Below, piece after piece: positions 42,503 through 51,794 of a stretch of 55,270 nucleotides of DNA. This stretch comes from Chitinophagales bacterium (lineage in GTDB: Bacteria > Bacteroidota > Bacteroidia > Chitinophagales > Saprospiraceae). The position numbers and the translations under genes were made by a program. The notes beneath the pieces were generated by a model. The model was given only the letters and a program-made list of their open reading frames with translations, made no database searches and was not told the origin of the DNA. The stretch is from NCBI GenBank assembly GCA_022360175.1, contig JAKSDI010000082.1, positions 1 to 55,270 of the forward strand, given 5' to 3'. The stretch's first letter is position 1, and every line of letters begins with the position of its first letter.

Positions 42503-42885
42503 TGATGATTTTTGAAGAGTTAAACGAATTCAAAAAGGATTTAAAATCACTTCTTAAAAAATATAGAAGTTTAAACGAAGATTTAGAGGTCGTTAAAAAG
42601 ATTTTAGAAACACTTCCCGATGAAAGGCCACCATTTAGTTACAGGATTGATAACCTGGGAATAAAGACCTGTGTAATAAAAGTTAAAAAAATTGCATGCA
42701 AAGCATTAAAAGGTAAAGGAGTGAACTCGGGTCTACGACTAGTATATGCCTATTTCGAAGAAGTAAATGAAATTAAGGAAGGTAAAGAAGTATTTCATGA
42801 AGCAACGATTATAATGGTTGAACTTTATCATAAAAAGAATAAGGCAAATGAGGATAGAGAAAGGATTAAACGGAATTTTGATTGA
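42502..42885 (+). CDS. Putative RelE/ParE-fold toxin of the Panacea pair
   Basis: This 127-residue basic protein shows RelE-superfamily features: an FKKDLKSLLKKYRSL N-terminal helix, a KVKKIACKALKGKGVNSGLR strand-turn, RLVYAYFEE and the end YHKKNKANEDRERIKRNF, in which the usual catalytic or RNA-contact basic residues cluster. It is thus a candidate mRNA interferase, inhibited by the adjacent antitoxin. The gene shares one base with the antitoxin stop. The exact target is unknown. Confidence 0.8.
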   Translation: MMIFEELNEFKKDLKSLLKKYRSLNEDLEVVKKILETLPDERPPFSYRIDNLGIKTCVIKVKKIACKALKGKGVNSGLRLVYAYFEEVNEIKEGKEVFHEATIIMVELYHKKNKANEDRERIKRNFD

Positions 42886-42939
42886 AGAGCTTAACTGGTT
42901 TTGCTATTTTAGACCTTATTTCAAGCTCATTCCATTGCA

Positions 42940-43632
42940 ATGAAAATGCTAAATTTTACCTTCATTACTTTCCTTTTAATCATATCTATGATAGAATTAT
43001 CCAGTGCTCAGGATTGGGCGAACCTAGGCCGCTTTGAAGCCGCAAATGCACAACTCGGATTGCCGGAAGGCGATGAAAAAAGAGTTGTATTCATGGGCAA
43101 CTCCATTACGGAAGGCTGGCTTCAGGATAGCACAAGTTTTTTTTATAGTAAATCTTATATAAATCGGGGAATTAGCGGGCAGACCACGCCACAAATGCTC
43201 ATTCGGTTTAGAGCAGATGTAATTGATCTCAAACCATCAGTGGTTGTCATCCTGGCAGGAATCAATGATATAGCGGGAAACACAGGGCCTTCAACGATTG
43301 AAATGATAAGCAATAACCTAATGTCAATGGTTGAATTGGCTAAAGCTAATGACATCAAAGTGGTACTAAGCTCTGTATTACCAGCCTATGATTTTTCATG
43401 GAGACCAGGAATGGAACCGGCATTAAAAGTGGTAGAGTTAAATAGAATCTTGAAAGAATACTCAGATAAGACCGGCATTATCTATCTGGATTATTTTTCG
43501 GCTATGGTGGATGAACGAAATGGCCTAAAAGAAGAACTGACTTATGACGGTGTTCATCCCAATATAGCGGGCTACAAGGTGATGGAACCATTGGCTAAAG
43601 ATGCAATTGAAAAGGCTTTAATGCAAGATTGA
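42940..43632 (+). CDS. SGNH/GDSL hydrolase, secreted
   Basis: A 230-residue enzyme with a signal peptide (IELSSAQ). It has the SGNH blocks: VVFMGNSITEGW with Ser55 as nucleophile, GISGQTT (Gly of block II), VILAGINDIAG (Asn of block III) and DGVHPN with Asp203 and His206. These form a lipase/esterase active site; substrates may be acetylated sugars or lipids. The stop overlaps the ORF start of the next gene by four bases, but the true start of that gene is probably 30 bp later. Confidence 0.92.
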   Translation: MKMLNFTFITFLLIISMIELSSAQDWANLGRFEAANAQLGLPEGDEKRVVFMGNSITEGWLQDSTSFFYSKSYINRGISGQTTPQMLIRFRADVIDLKPSVVVILAGINDIAGNTGPSTIEMISNNLMSMVELAKANDIKVVLSSVLPAYDFSWRPGMEPALKVVELNRILKEYSDKTGIIYLDYFSAMVDERNGLKEELTYDGVHPNIAGYKVMEPLAKDAIEKALMQD

Positions 43633-43661
43633 TTTTGAAATGCTTAACATTAAAAGCAAAA

Positions 43662-44348
43662 ATGGATTTACAAATTTTGGGTAGTGGTTTGGCCAGAACG
43701 GGCACTATGTCCCTTAAGTTAGCTTTGGAGGAATTGACAGAAGCCCCCTGTTATCATATGATAGAATTGTTGAAAGATACCGCTAGATTACCCATCTTGA
43801 AAAAGGGCTTAAAAATGGGTACTACAGACTGGCAAAGATTTTTTGAAGGCTATAAAAGCTCTGTAGATTATCCTGCCTGTCTATACATTGAAGAACTTTT
43901 AGAATTAAAACCAGCATTAAAAGTCATCCATACCACCCGTGAGCCTGAAGCATGGTATAATAGTGTACTGGAGACTGTTTATCGCGGTGTGCCCAAAGGA
44001 GGTAGTGATATCTTCAGGATGATAAAGAACTCCATTTTGTATAAGGATTTTCGGAGGCTGGCTCCCGTTTTTATGCACAATGAAAAAATCATTTGGAAAG
44101 GACAGTTTCAATCAAGATTTGAGGATAAAGACTTTGCAATTAACGTTTTCCTAGAGCATGAAGAAAACATCAAAAGACTGGTGCCAGAAAATCAATTGCT
44201 GATATTCAATGTAAAAGACGGTTGGGGGCCTTTATGCGAGTTCCTCGATGTGGATGTACCTGCTAAGCCTTTCCCACGAGCCAATGAAAGAAATGTTTTC
44301 AATGCTAAAATGGATCAATTGCTTTTTGAAGGGAAGTTTGTACCGTGA
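43662..44348 (+). CDS. Sulfotransferase family protein
   Basis: I choose the ATG at 43662 over the TTG at 43629, since it precedes the PAPS-binding loop directly. The 228-residue protein has GSGLARTGTMSLKLALEEL as the 5'-phosphosulfate loop and KVIHTTREPEAWYNSV as the 3'-phosphate loop. This fits the Sulfotransfer_4 group, which moves sulfate from PAPS to an acceptor of unknown identity. It is the opposite activity to the two sulfatases at the left of the window. Confidence 0.87.
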   Translation: MDLQILGSGLARTGTMSLKLALEELTEAPCYHMIELLKDTARLPILKKGLKMGTTDWQRFFEGYKSSVDYPACLYIEELLELKPALKVIHTTREPEAWYNSVLETVYRGVPKGGSDIFRMIKNSILYKDFRRLAPVFMHNEKIIWKGQFQSRFEDKDFAINVFLEHEENIKRLVPENQLLIFNVKDGWGPLCEFLDVDVPAKPFPRANERNVFNAKMDQLLFEGKFVP

Positions 44349-44737
44349 GTATGGCTAGCAGGTTTATCATAGTAAAATATAACAAAAAAGAATTTCTATT
44401 CGGGAAGATTAAATCAATTATGTTATTGACAATTACAGTTTAAAGTATATTTTATCTAGATAATGAATTAATAATAGTATAAGGCTTGGTAATGAAGAAA
44501 CTTAAGATTTTAGCAGCAATGTAGTAAGTGGGTAGAGTATAATATGGTTTGGTACATTTGTTACAATGTTTCGAAGAAAAAAAGTATATTTGGATAGTAG
44601 ATTAGATGCAAGCATTTAGTTGAATAAACTTATAAGTTTTGACTCATGGTAGTGAATTGAAATGACAGTAGTATGCATGAGTAATTAGAATACATACATT
44701 ATATAGCATTAATATAAATAATTAAAACGATTGGATA
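44349..44737. other. 389 bp AT-rich intergenic region
   Basis: No gene is seen. TATATTTG at 44585-44592 fits the -7 box TAnnTTTG, so the patatin transcript may begin near 44600, giving a leader of about 140 nt. A TTTG at 44557-44560 is 24 nt upstream, slightly far. The composition is distinctly AT-rich. Confidence 0.45.
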
Positions 44738-45694
44738 ATGAAAATACTTTCAATTGATGGTGGAGGTATTAGAGGTATAATTCCTGCCATGATTTTAGAA
44801 GAGATCGAAGCGAGAACAGGTAAACCAATTTCCCACATGTTTGACTTAATTGCAGGAACTTCTACAGGAGGAATTCTTGCTTTGGGATTGACAGTTGATA
44901 ACGGGAGAGGGCAGCCTAAATATTCTGCATCAGATTTAGTAAAACTTTACAGAGAAAAAGGTCAGCAAATATTTGATAGAGATACATGGCATAGAATAAG
45001 GTCTATGGGAAATTTAAGAGATGAGAAGTATCCTAATGAAAATTTAAAAAAACTCCTTAAAGAATACTTCGGTAATGCAAGATTAAAAGATTGTTTGACT
45101 GAAGTTATCATAACATCCTATGAAACCGAAAGAAGAATTCCCTGGATATTTAAAAGTATTCATGCAAAAAATCCAAAGAAGGAAAATTATGACTTTGACT
45201 TGGTAGATATTGCTCTGGCTACTTCTGCTGCGCCAACATACTTCGAGCCTCATAAAGTAGAATATAAGGAAAATGATTACTTAAGTTTCATTGATGGAGG
45301 TATCTATGCTAATAATCCTGCGATGTGTGCTTATGCTGAAGCTAAGTCAATGTTTAAGAAGAAAGATGACGAAATCAGAATCGTATCACTTGGGACAGGG
45401 CAACTTACACGAAGATTGTATCATAAGGACCTAAAAAATTTAGGATTAATTGGCTGGGCGCAACCAATACTGAGCTGTGCATTTGATGGAATAAGTGATA
45501 CCGTAGATTATCAATTGTCAAAATTTTTGAGCAGAGAAAACTATTTTAGATTTCAGGCAGAACTCAAAGAGGGAAATGATGATATGGATGATTCAACAAA
45601 TACGAATTTAAGAGTATTACAATTACTGGCTGAAGATATTATTCATAAGAATAAAAGTGAAATTAAAAAAATGGTAAATAAAATTTGTCTGTAA
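44738..45694 (+). CDS. Patatin-like phospholipase (CapV-like)
   Basis: The 318-residue cytoplasmic enzyme has the oxyanion loop DGGGIRGIIP (residues 7-16), the lipase motif GTSTG with nucleophile Ser42, and the DGG motif with Asp186 in FIDGGIYANNPA. The Ser-Asp dyad hydrolyses acyl esters of phospholipids. The sequence pattern is close to that of CapV, the effector phospholipase of CBASS, but no CD-NTase gene is present, so an independent role is possible. A DUF4157 protein gene follows 162 bp later. Confidence 0.92.
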   Translation: MKILSIDGGGIRGIIPAMILEEIEARTGKPISHMFDLIAGTSTGGILALGLTVDNGRGQPKYSASDLVKLYREKGQQIFDRDTWHRIRSMGNLRDEKYPNENLKKLLKEYFGNARLKDCLTEVIITSYETERRIPWIFKSIHAKNPKKENYDFDLVDIALATSAAPTYFEPHKVEYKENDYLSFIDGGIYANNPAMCAYAEAKSMFKKKDDEIRIVSLGTGQLTRRLYHKDLKNLGLIGWAQPILSCAFDGISDTVDYQLSKFLSRENYFRFQAELKEGNDDMDDSTNTNLRVLQLLAEDIIHKNKSEIKKMVNKICL

Positions 45695-45856
45695 GACAAA
45701 ACTAATCTGTTTTCCCAGCAGCATAGGAAAAAAAATCGTAATTTAAGGTAGTCATTACATTGGATAATAGCATAGATTAATGTCTCTTTGAAATTAATTT
45801 AAAGGCTATTTACAAGAGCGGACAAATACACCTAAACCATTACAACTCAATCAGCC

Positions 45857-47308
45857 ATGCAAACCTATGCAGATAAGAGCCAGGAAAAATATAGCCATTC
45901 TATAACTACGAAGGCGAAAAAAGAACGATCTCAGCTTACTACCATCCAATTTATAGATAAACGTTCTGAAGCTACGCAACTAAAAAAACTACAAAGACTA
46001 GCGAATGAAAGCGCTCTAAATCAAGAGCAGCTCCAATTTTCAAAAATAGCCAATGAGGCTGCTGCTAGCACGCAGGAATCGTCAATCCAGAGAAAAGAAA
46101 ACAAAACGGGTCTTCCAGACAATCTCAAATCAGGGATTGAAAATCTTTCTGGTTACTCTATGAATGATGTGAGAGTACATTACAATTCAAATAAACCAGC
46201 ACAATTAAATGCCCATGCGTATGCCCAAGGCACTAACATTCATATAGCATCCGGGCAGGAAAAGCATTTACCTCATGAAGCCTGGCACGTGGTACAGCAA
46301 AAGCAAGGCCGGGTGAAGCCAACGATGCAAACGGCAGGTGGTGTAAATGTGAATGACAATAAAGGATTGGAAAGAGAGGCAGATGTGATGGGCAGGCAGG
46401 CTCTACAAGGAAAATTCATTGCAAAAAGAAATAGGGGAAATCATATCGACTCTTTTGGTAGAGAAACATCTGGAGTAATACAACGAGCGCTAACACTGAG
46501 TCCCAATTCAGTTGCAATGGATGCTAATAATACAGCAAAACTAGCAGATGTTATCAGAATTGCCAATGCAGCACATGGGATGGATGCAGCGGTTACAGCA
46601 GCTAATATTGATGTTATCATAGAAATTACTTCTCCCGGGAGAACAGATATTTCACCAGCTTACACATTACCAGCAGTTGCCACCGCAACAGGTCACAGTA
46701 TTACTGTTGAAATTCAGCGGGCATATTTTGAATTGGCTACTGTGGGTGAATTACTTGGTATGATAGCTCATGAACTAGGAGTACATGGGTATAATGATGC
46801 GCTTGGAAATGCCCCTCTTGCCGGTCCACGATGGAATCCAATACCTTCCGCTCGTCCTGGTAGGGCTGCAACAGGTTATGTTGTAGGTGCTCAAGGTAGG
46901 CATGTCTCTGATGATCATCTCGATGTTTCACAAGCAATAGTGCCAGGCATCATAAGTGTCAAAGCAAATAAGTACGTAGACAGCATTTTGTACCATGGAA
47001 ATGCCATAGAGGCGGATGCCCATTTAACAGCAGCAGAAAAACTACAAGCTCAGGGTGAGCTCATTTCCTCTTATTGTTTTGATATAGCACGAATTGTGGC
47101 TACAGATGACCGAATGGCCTATGTCCCAGCTCATTGGGATGCTATTCGAGAAGTGTACGCAGATACCTATGCTTTCCTTCAAGGAGTTCCTGCTTTGGCA
47201 GGAACCCCATGGTTTGCAGCTGCTCCTCTTAAGCTTGCAGCTCAGTTGAAACCTGATTTTAATTCACTTGGCAGACGTTTTGCGTGGAATAAAATTAAAG
47301 GTAGATGA
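45857..47308 (+). CDS. DUF4157 (eCIS core) protein with possible C-terminal toxin domain
   Basis: The 483-residue protein has a disordered N-terminus, then the DUF4157/eCIS-core domain (residues about 82-185): LSGYSMNDVRVHYN, HLPHEAWHVVQQ with HEAWH at 140-144 as zinc motif, and LEREADVMGRQAL. It has no signal peptide. DUF4157 proteins travel with extracellular contractile injection systems or carry toxins. The C-terminal 270 residues hold MIAHELGVHGYND (HExxxH, not HExxH), a possible second metal site of an effector domain. No injection-system genes are in the window. Confidence 0.85.
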   Translation: MQTYADKSQEKYSHSITTKAKKERSQLTTIQFIDKRSEATQLKKLQRLANESALNQEQLQFSKIANEAAASTQESSIQRKENKTGLPDNLKSGIENLSGYSMNDVRVHYNSNKPAQLNAHAYAQGTNIHIASGQEKHLPHEAWHVVQQKQGRVKPTMQTAGGVNVNDNKGLEREADVMGRQALQGKFIAKRNRGNHIDSFGRETSGVIQRALTLSPNSVAMDANNTAKLADVIRIANAAHGMDAAVTAANIDVIIEITSPGRTDISPAYTLPAVATATGHSITVEIQRAYFELATVGELLGMIAHELGVHGYNDALGNAPLAGPRWNPIPSARPGRAATGYVVGAQGRHVSDDHLDVSQAIVPGIISVKANKYVDSILYHGNAIEADAHLTAAEKLQAQGELISSYCFDIARIVATDDRMAYVPAHWDAIREVYADTYAFLQGVPALAGTPWFAAAPLKLAAQLKPDFNSLGRRFAWNKIKGR

Positions 47309-47390
47309 TATCCTTAGTATCTTTATAGCCTTGTTGAATAACTATATAAGATACAAAACGGCCATTTTATTGGCATCGTTAAATAAGCAT

Positions 47391-48071
47391 ATGAAGAAAG
47401 TCGGATTAGTTGGCGGAATAAGCTGGACGTCTACACAGGATTATTACCGTTATATAAATGAAGGGATCAATCAAAAACTAGGAGGTTTAAATTTTGCAGA
47501 ATGCATGATTTATTCCCTGAATTTTGGGGATATCCAAAAACGGGGCTGGGAACATGCTTTGGAATCCTTATTGAATGCATGCAAATCTTTAAAAAATAGT
47601 GGGGCAGAAGCCATCGTTTTATGTGCTAATACAGCACATCTATATGCAGATCAGATAGAAAAAGAAATAGGCTTGCCGATCATAAGTATTATTGTAGAAA
47701 CGGCCAGAACTGTAACAGAGTATGGTTTGAAACGAGTAGGCTTGCTTGGTACAGTCTTTACAATGGAAAAGGATTTTTATAGAAAAAAATTAGAAGAAAA
47801 GGGCCTTACCGTATTGGTTCCCGAATTGCAAGAAGAGAAAGACACAATTAACTACATCTTAAAAGAAGAACTGGGTAGAGGCATCATCAGAAATAAGTCG
47901 AAGGAGGCCTTTATTACTATAGCTAATAATTTGATTAAAAGGGGAGCAGAAGGAATAATCCTGGGATGTACCGAGATTCCGTTGATTATCCATCAGGAAG
48001 ATATTACTGTGCCAGTTTTTGATACGACAAAAATTCACTCCGATGCGATTATTGATTTTGCCATTTCGTGA
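47391..48071 (+). CDS. Aspartate/glutamate racemase family protein
   Basis: I use the ATG at 47391, which begins directly at KKVGLVGGISWTST; the ORF start at 47268 lies inside the upstream gene. The 226-residue enzyme has two catalytic Cys motifs: VLCANTAHL and ILGCTEIPL, one for each face of the substrate. It fits the PLP-independent amino acid racemase group, which makes D-Asp or D-Glu. No peptidoglycan genes lie near, so the substrate is unclear. Confidence 0.9.
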   Translation: MKKVGLVGGISWTSTQDYYRYINEGINQKLGGLNFAECMIYSLNFGDIQKRGWEHALESLLNACKSLKNSGAEAIVLCANTAHLYADQIEKEIGLPIISIIVETARTVTEYGLKRVGLLGTVFTMEKDFYRKKLEEKGLTVLVPELQEEKDTINYILKEELGRGIIRNKSKEAFITIANNLIKRGAEGIILGCTEIPLIIHQEDITVPVFDTTKIHSDAIIDFAIS

Positions 48072-48130
48072 AAGAGAGGAATAGTAAATATTCAAGAGAA
48101 TTGAAGGAATTCAAAACACCTTTTTAAGTC

Positions 48131-49063
48131 GTGAAAGCAAGGTACCATTATTATATAGAGCACATCAATAAGGTTTTAGACTATATTGATAAGAATTTAG
48201 AAAAGCCTTTCTCGCTGGAAGATTTGTCTACAGTTGCTAACTTTTCAAAATATCATTTCCACAGGATATTCAGCGCTATTATTGGAGAGTCAATATTCCA
48301 GTACATTTTGAGGATTCGCCTGGAAAAATCGGCTTCTCTTATGTTGGTTCAACCTCAGGAAAAACTAGCGAATATAGCCTGTCGATGCGGCTTTTCCGAT
48401 TTGTCCATCTTTTCGAGAAATTTCAAGAAACATTTTAAAATCGCGCCCTCTACTTACCGAAAGAATGCAATAGAAAAAAGCAATTGGAGTCAAACGAATC
48501 GCAATAATCAACAAAAAGAAGGCAAGCTTGACCTATACTTTTGTCCTGAATTCAAAACAATTAAATGGACAAGTAATATGGAAATTATTAAAGACATAGA
48601 AGTGAAGAGCCTTTCTAAAATGACGGTTGCATACAATAGAAGTTTTGGCCCTTACAAAGGAAATAATGTACTGTATCAAAAACATAGGGCTGAACTATTT
48701 GCATGGGCAGCATCCAAAGATTTGATGAAGGATGAAAACTTCAAATACCTAATTCTTTATCACGACAATCCTGCTGTTACGCTTAATGACACACAGCGAA
48801 TGAGTTTATGTGTAACAGTACCCCCTGAAACAAGTACAGAGGGTATCGTAGGGAAAATGGAAATTACGGAAGCTAAGTATGCAGTTTTTCAATGTGAATT
48901 AAGAGCCCAGGATTTTCCAAAAATATGGGATTGGATATATGGACAATGGTTTCCAAACAATAACTATATCCCAGATGATAAACCCTATTTCGAATTGTAT
49001 CCTGAGCAACCAAAAGGAGAAGAATTTAGAGTTGATTTTTGTATTCCGGTGAAAGCTGTGTAA
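48131..49063 (+). CDS. AraC regulator with GyrI-like ligand domain
   Basis: This 310-residue protein starts with GTG at 48131. It has an N-terminal AraC double HTH (FSLEDLSTVANFSKYHFHRI and LANIACRCGFSDLSIFSRNF) and a C-terminal GyrI-like/BacT effector-binding domain of about 160 residues (MTVAYNRSFGPYKGNNV to the final FRVDFCIPV). This arrangement is used to sense small hydrophobic or cationic compounds, as in the SbmC and Rob groups. Targets are unknown. Confidence 0.92.
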   Translation: MKARYHYYIEHINKVLDYIDKNLEKPFSLEDLSTVANFSKYHFHRIFSAIIGESIFQYILRIRLEKSASLMLVQPQEKLANIACRCGFSDLSIFSRNFKKHFKIAPSTYRKNAIEKSNWSQTNRNNQQKEGKLDLYFCPEFKTIKWTSNMEIIKDIEVKSLSKMTVAYNRSFGPYKGNNVLYQKHRAELFAWAASKDLMKDENFKYLILYHDNPAVTLNDTQRMSLCVTVPPETSTEGIVGKMEITEAKYAVFQCELRAQDFPKIWDWIYGQWFPNNNYIPDDKPYFELYPEQPKGEEFRVDFCIPVKAV

Positions 49064-49105
49064 AATAAGAATGACTTAAAAAGCAGTCACAAGCTCTGTC
49101 AGAAT

Positions 49106-49639
49106 ATGAAAAGAATCATTAAAATCGTATCAACAATTATAATAATTGGAATAGTGTGGATGATTGATCTACAGGATAGATATAGCACAAAACTTTCACA
49201 TTATTTTTCAGAAGAAGAAGCAACGTTCTTCATGTATTACAAAACGGCTGAGGAATCTCAGGAAGTAATAAAAGCTAATTGGGATAAAAAAGAATATCAA
49301 TTCCCTAGGGAAATATTGAAATCAATAAGATACTATAAGAACATTCCATTCTTTAGTCGCTTGATGAGTAAAAAGTTAGCTAAAGAACAAGAAGTAAAAC
49401 TGATCGAGATTATAAATGATCCAGGCAATTTTCATTGGGGGGAGACAACCTGGGCTATAAAAGAGTCAAGTTGTTTTTTCAGATTCTTTAACGAAGAAAA
49501 TAAAGAAATAGGGAAACTTTGGGTTTGCTATGATGGTTGTGGAATGACTGAACTCCGCCCCTGGGTTCCAGCAACAAAATATGGAGGGTTCAGTGAAAAA
49601 GGTAAGTTGGAATTTATTGAATTGATAAATGGAATTTGA
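49106..49639 (+). CDS. Membrane-anchored hypothetical protein
   Basis: A 177-residue protein with an N-terminal TM segment (IIKIVSTIIIIGIVWM). The mature part has NFHWGETTWAIKESS and a late VCYDGCGMTELRPW, with two Cys in the DGCG segment. I recall similar hypothetical proteins in Bacteroidota but no function. It stands alone between the AraC-GyrI and tRNA-binding genes. Confidence 0.7.
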   Translation: MKRIIKIVSTIIIIGIVWMIDLQDRYSTKLSHYFSEEEATFFMYYKTAEESQEVIKANWDKKEYQFPREILKSIRYYKNIPFFSRLMSKKLAKEQEVKLIEIINDPGNFHWGETTWAIKESSCFFRFFNEENKEIGKLWVCYDGCGMTELRPWVPATKYGGFSEKGKLEFIELINGI

Positions 49640-49686
49640 AAAACTATATTTAAACCTCTTCCCGTTCTTAATACCAATAGAGAAAC

Positions 49687-50037
49687 ATGGACACAACCAA
49701 TAAAACAAAACTGAGCTGGGATGAATTTATGAAAGTAGAAATGAGGGTAGGGACCATCATTTCAGCAGAAGAATTTAAAGAAGTCAGAAACCCAGCCTAT
49801 AAAATGAAGATTGACTTCGGAGATTATGGAATTAAAAAGACTTCCGCTCAAATCACAAAGCTGTACAAGCCAGAGGACATCATTGGTAAGCAGGTAATAG
49901 CCGTGGTTAATTTTCCTCCTAAACAGATAGCAAACATCATGAGTGAATGTTTGGTGCTGGGAGGAATAGGAGATAATAAGGAAGTGATATTGATTGAGCC
50001 TGAAAGAGCTGTTGAAAACGGAATGAGGATAGGTTAA
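49687..50037 (+). CDS. csaA: CsaA-like tRNA-binding protein
   Basis: This 116-residue protein is a single OB-fold tRNA-binding domain of the CsaA/TRBP111 group. The pattern DEFMKVEMRVGTIISAEEF, then YKMKIDFGDYGIKKTSAQIT, and the late KQVIAVVNFPPKQIANIMSE with GGIGDNKEVILI is clear along the whole length. It binds tRNA or acts as an export-linked chaperone, depending on the species. It is a single gene, 47 bp after the previous one. Confidence 0.92.
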   Translation: MDTTNKTKLSWDEFMKVEMRVGTIISAEEFKEVRNPAYKMKIDFGDYGIKKTSAQITKLYKPEDIIGKQVIAVVNFPPKQIANIMSECLVLGGIGDNKEVILIEPERAVENGMRIG

Positions 50038-50083
50038 ATGAGTGAAATTATAACTGCCGACTAATTAGAAAGCAAGCAATTAA

Positions 50084-50091
50084 TACCTTTG
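50084..50091 (+). promoter_or_regulatory. Possible -7 box (TACCTTTG)
   Basis: TACCTTTG fits TAnnTTTG and would give a leader of about 25 nt before the ATG at 50122. It supports that start over the TTG at 50089. No -33 TTTG is clear. Confidence 0.3.
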
Positions 50092-50121
50092 GCGGATATT
50101 TTGGATACACAAAGTTCTAAA

Positions 50122-50535
50122 ATGGATAAAGAAATAAAGGTAATAAACGGTCAGATTCCTTTTGAAACTTATCAAAAGTTGAGAGTGCGATGTGGATTAT
50201 CAGCTAAATCTGATGAGGCAACAAAAATAGGATTAAACAACTCTATCCATTCTGTGATGTTAACATCAAATGATGAAATTATAGGGATGGGGAGAATTAT
50301 TGGCGATGGTGGTTGTTTTTGTCAAATCGTTGATATTTGTGTTCATCCAGATTTTCAAGGTAAAGGATTGGGTAAGTTGATTATGGAAAACCTAACTCAA
50401 TTTATCCACAAAACTTTACCAAAGACATGTTATGTAAGTTTAATCGCGGATGGGGATGCTTCTTTTTTGTATGAAAAATATGGATTTAGGGATACACTTC
50501 CTGTGTCAAAGGGGATGTACTTGAAAGTAGAATAA
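50122..50535 (+). CDS. GNAT family N-acetyltransferase
   Basis: I place the start at the ATG at 50122; the TTG at 50089 would add 11 residues inside the promoter. The 137-residue protein has the acetyl-CoA loop HPDFQGKGLGKLIMENL and a DASFLYEKYGFRDT end. It belongs to the small stand-alone GNATs of unknown acceptor. Malic enzyme follows after 77 bp. Confidence 0.88.
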   Translation: MDKEIKVINGQIPFETYQKLRVRCGLSAKSDEATKIGLNNSIHSVMLTSNDEIIGMGRIIGDGGCFCQIVDICVHPDFQGKGLGKLIMENLTQFIHKTLPKTCYVSLIADGDASFLYEKYGFRDTLPVSKGMYLKVE

Positions 50536-50612
50536 TACTTGCCGGACTAAAATATTTTCATTCAAAAAGACTCCCTGATGCTTGAAGTCAATTTTAACTA
50601 TAAAAATTATTA

Positions 50613-51794
50613 ATGGATTATTTCAAAGAGTCAGTTAAACTGCACGAGAAGCTAAAGGGAAAAATTACAGTCACCAATAAAATAGAAGTAGAAAACAAAG
50701 ATGATCTTTCACTGGTCTATTCTCCTGGAGTAGCCGAGCCTTGTATGGAGATTCATAGAAACCCAGAGAGAGCTTATGACCTTACTATGAAAGGTAATAC
50801 AGTTGCTGTTGTTTCGGACGGTACTGCTGTTTTAGGTTTGGGAAATATAGGTGCGAAAGCAGCTATACCGGTGATGGAAGGGAAAGCTATGTTGTTTAAA
50901 AAGTTTGCAGGGATTGATGCTGTGCCTATATGTTTGGATACAGAAGATCCTGAAGAAATAATCAGAACGGTTAAGTTGTTAGCTCCAGTATTTGGTGGTA
51001 TCAATCTGGAAGATATTTCAGCCCCTAGAAGTTTTCAGATAGAAGACGCTCTTCAGGATATTGGCATTCCGGTGATGCATGATGACCAGCATGGGACAGC
51101 TATTGTGGTATTGGCAGGACTAATCAATGCAGCTAAAGTAGTCGGAAAGAATATCGAAGATTTAAATGTGGTCATTAATGGTGCGGGCGCAGCAGGAATA
51201 GCCATTGCTCGATTGTTGACCTGCATGAGCTTAGACGCTGATTTATGCACCCCGGTAAAAAGTATCATTATGTGTGATAGCAGAGGGATAATAGATCGCG
51301 AAAGAACAGATTTGAATGACACCAAGAAAATGGCACTGAAGTATACCAATCGTAGAAATATATCGGGTACACTACAAGATGCTTTGGTAGGTGCGGATGT
51401 CTTCATAGGAGTAAGCGTTGCTGATTTGTTGGATAGGAATGACATAAAGACGATGGCAAAAGATGCGATCATTTTTGGTTTGGCCAATCCTACCCCTGAG
51501 ATTATGCCAGAAGAAGCCAGAGCAGGCGGTGCAGCAGTAGTGGCAACTGGAAGATCGGATTTTAACAATCAAATCAATAATGTATTAGCATTTCCAGGCA
51601 TTTTTAAAGGAGCGCTTCAAAGTAAAGCTCCTCAAATTACTCCTATCATGAAATTGGCTGCTGCTTTTGCTATCGCAGAATGTGTAGAAAACCCAAGTGT
51701 TGAAAAAGTGATTCCTTCACCATTTAACATGGCAGTAGCAGATAAAGTAGCAGAAGCTGTAGCAAAAGCAAGTCAGCTTGGACATACAAATTGA
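50613..51794 (+). CDS. Malic enzyme (oxaloacetate-decarboxylating malate dehydrogenase)
   Basis: This 393-residue enzyme converts malate to pyruvate and CO2 while reducing NAD(P). It is the short bacterial form: YSPGVAEPCMEI and SDGTAVLGLGNIGAKAAIPV at the substrate site, MHDDQHGTAIVVLAG for the metal, and NGAGAAGIAIARLL as the nucleotide-binding loop. The acetyltransferase extension of the long form is absent. The cofactor choice cannot be read safely. It stands alone, followed by a 760 bp noncoding stretch full of repeats. Confidence 0.95.
   Translation: MDYFKESVKLHEKLKGKITVTNKIEVENKDDLSLVYSPGVAEPCMEIHRNPERAYDLTMKGNTVAVVSDGTAVLGLGNIGAKAAIPVMEGKAMLFKKFAGIDAVPICLDTEDPEEIIRTVKLLAPVFGGINLEDISAPRSFQIEDALQDIGIPVMHDDQHGTAIVVLAGLINAAKVVGKNIEDLNVVINGAGAAGIAIARLLTCMSLDADLCTPVKSIIMCDSRGIIDRERTDLNDTKKMALKYTNRRNISGTLQDALVGADVFIGVSVADLLDRNDIKTMAKDAIIFGLANPTPEIMPEEARAGGAAVVATGRSDFNNQINNVLAFPGIFKGALQSKAPQITPIMKLAAAFAIAECVENPSVEKVIPSPFNMAVADKVAEAVAKASQLGHTN

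Noticed and set aside
51053-51568. 171-codon reverse ORF in the malic enzyme gene
   Set aside because: It is a shadow of a highly conserved enzyme gene on the other strand.
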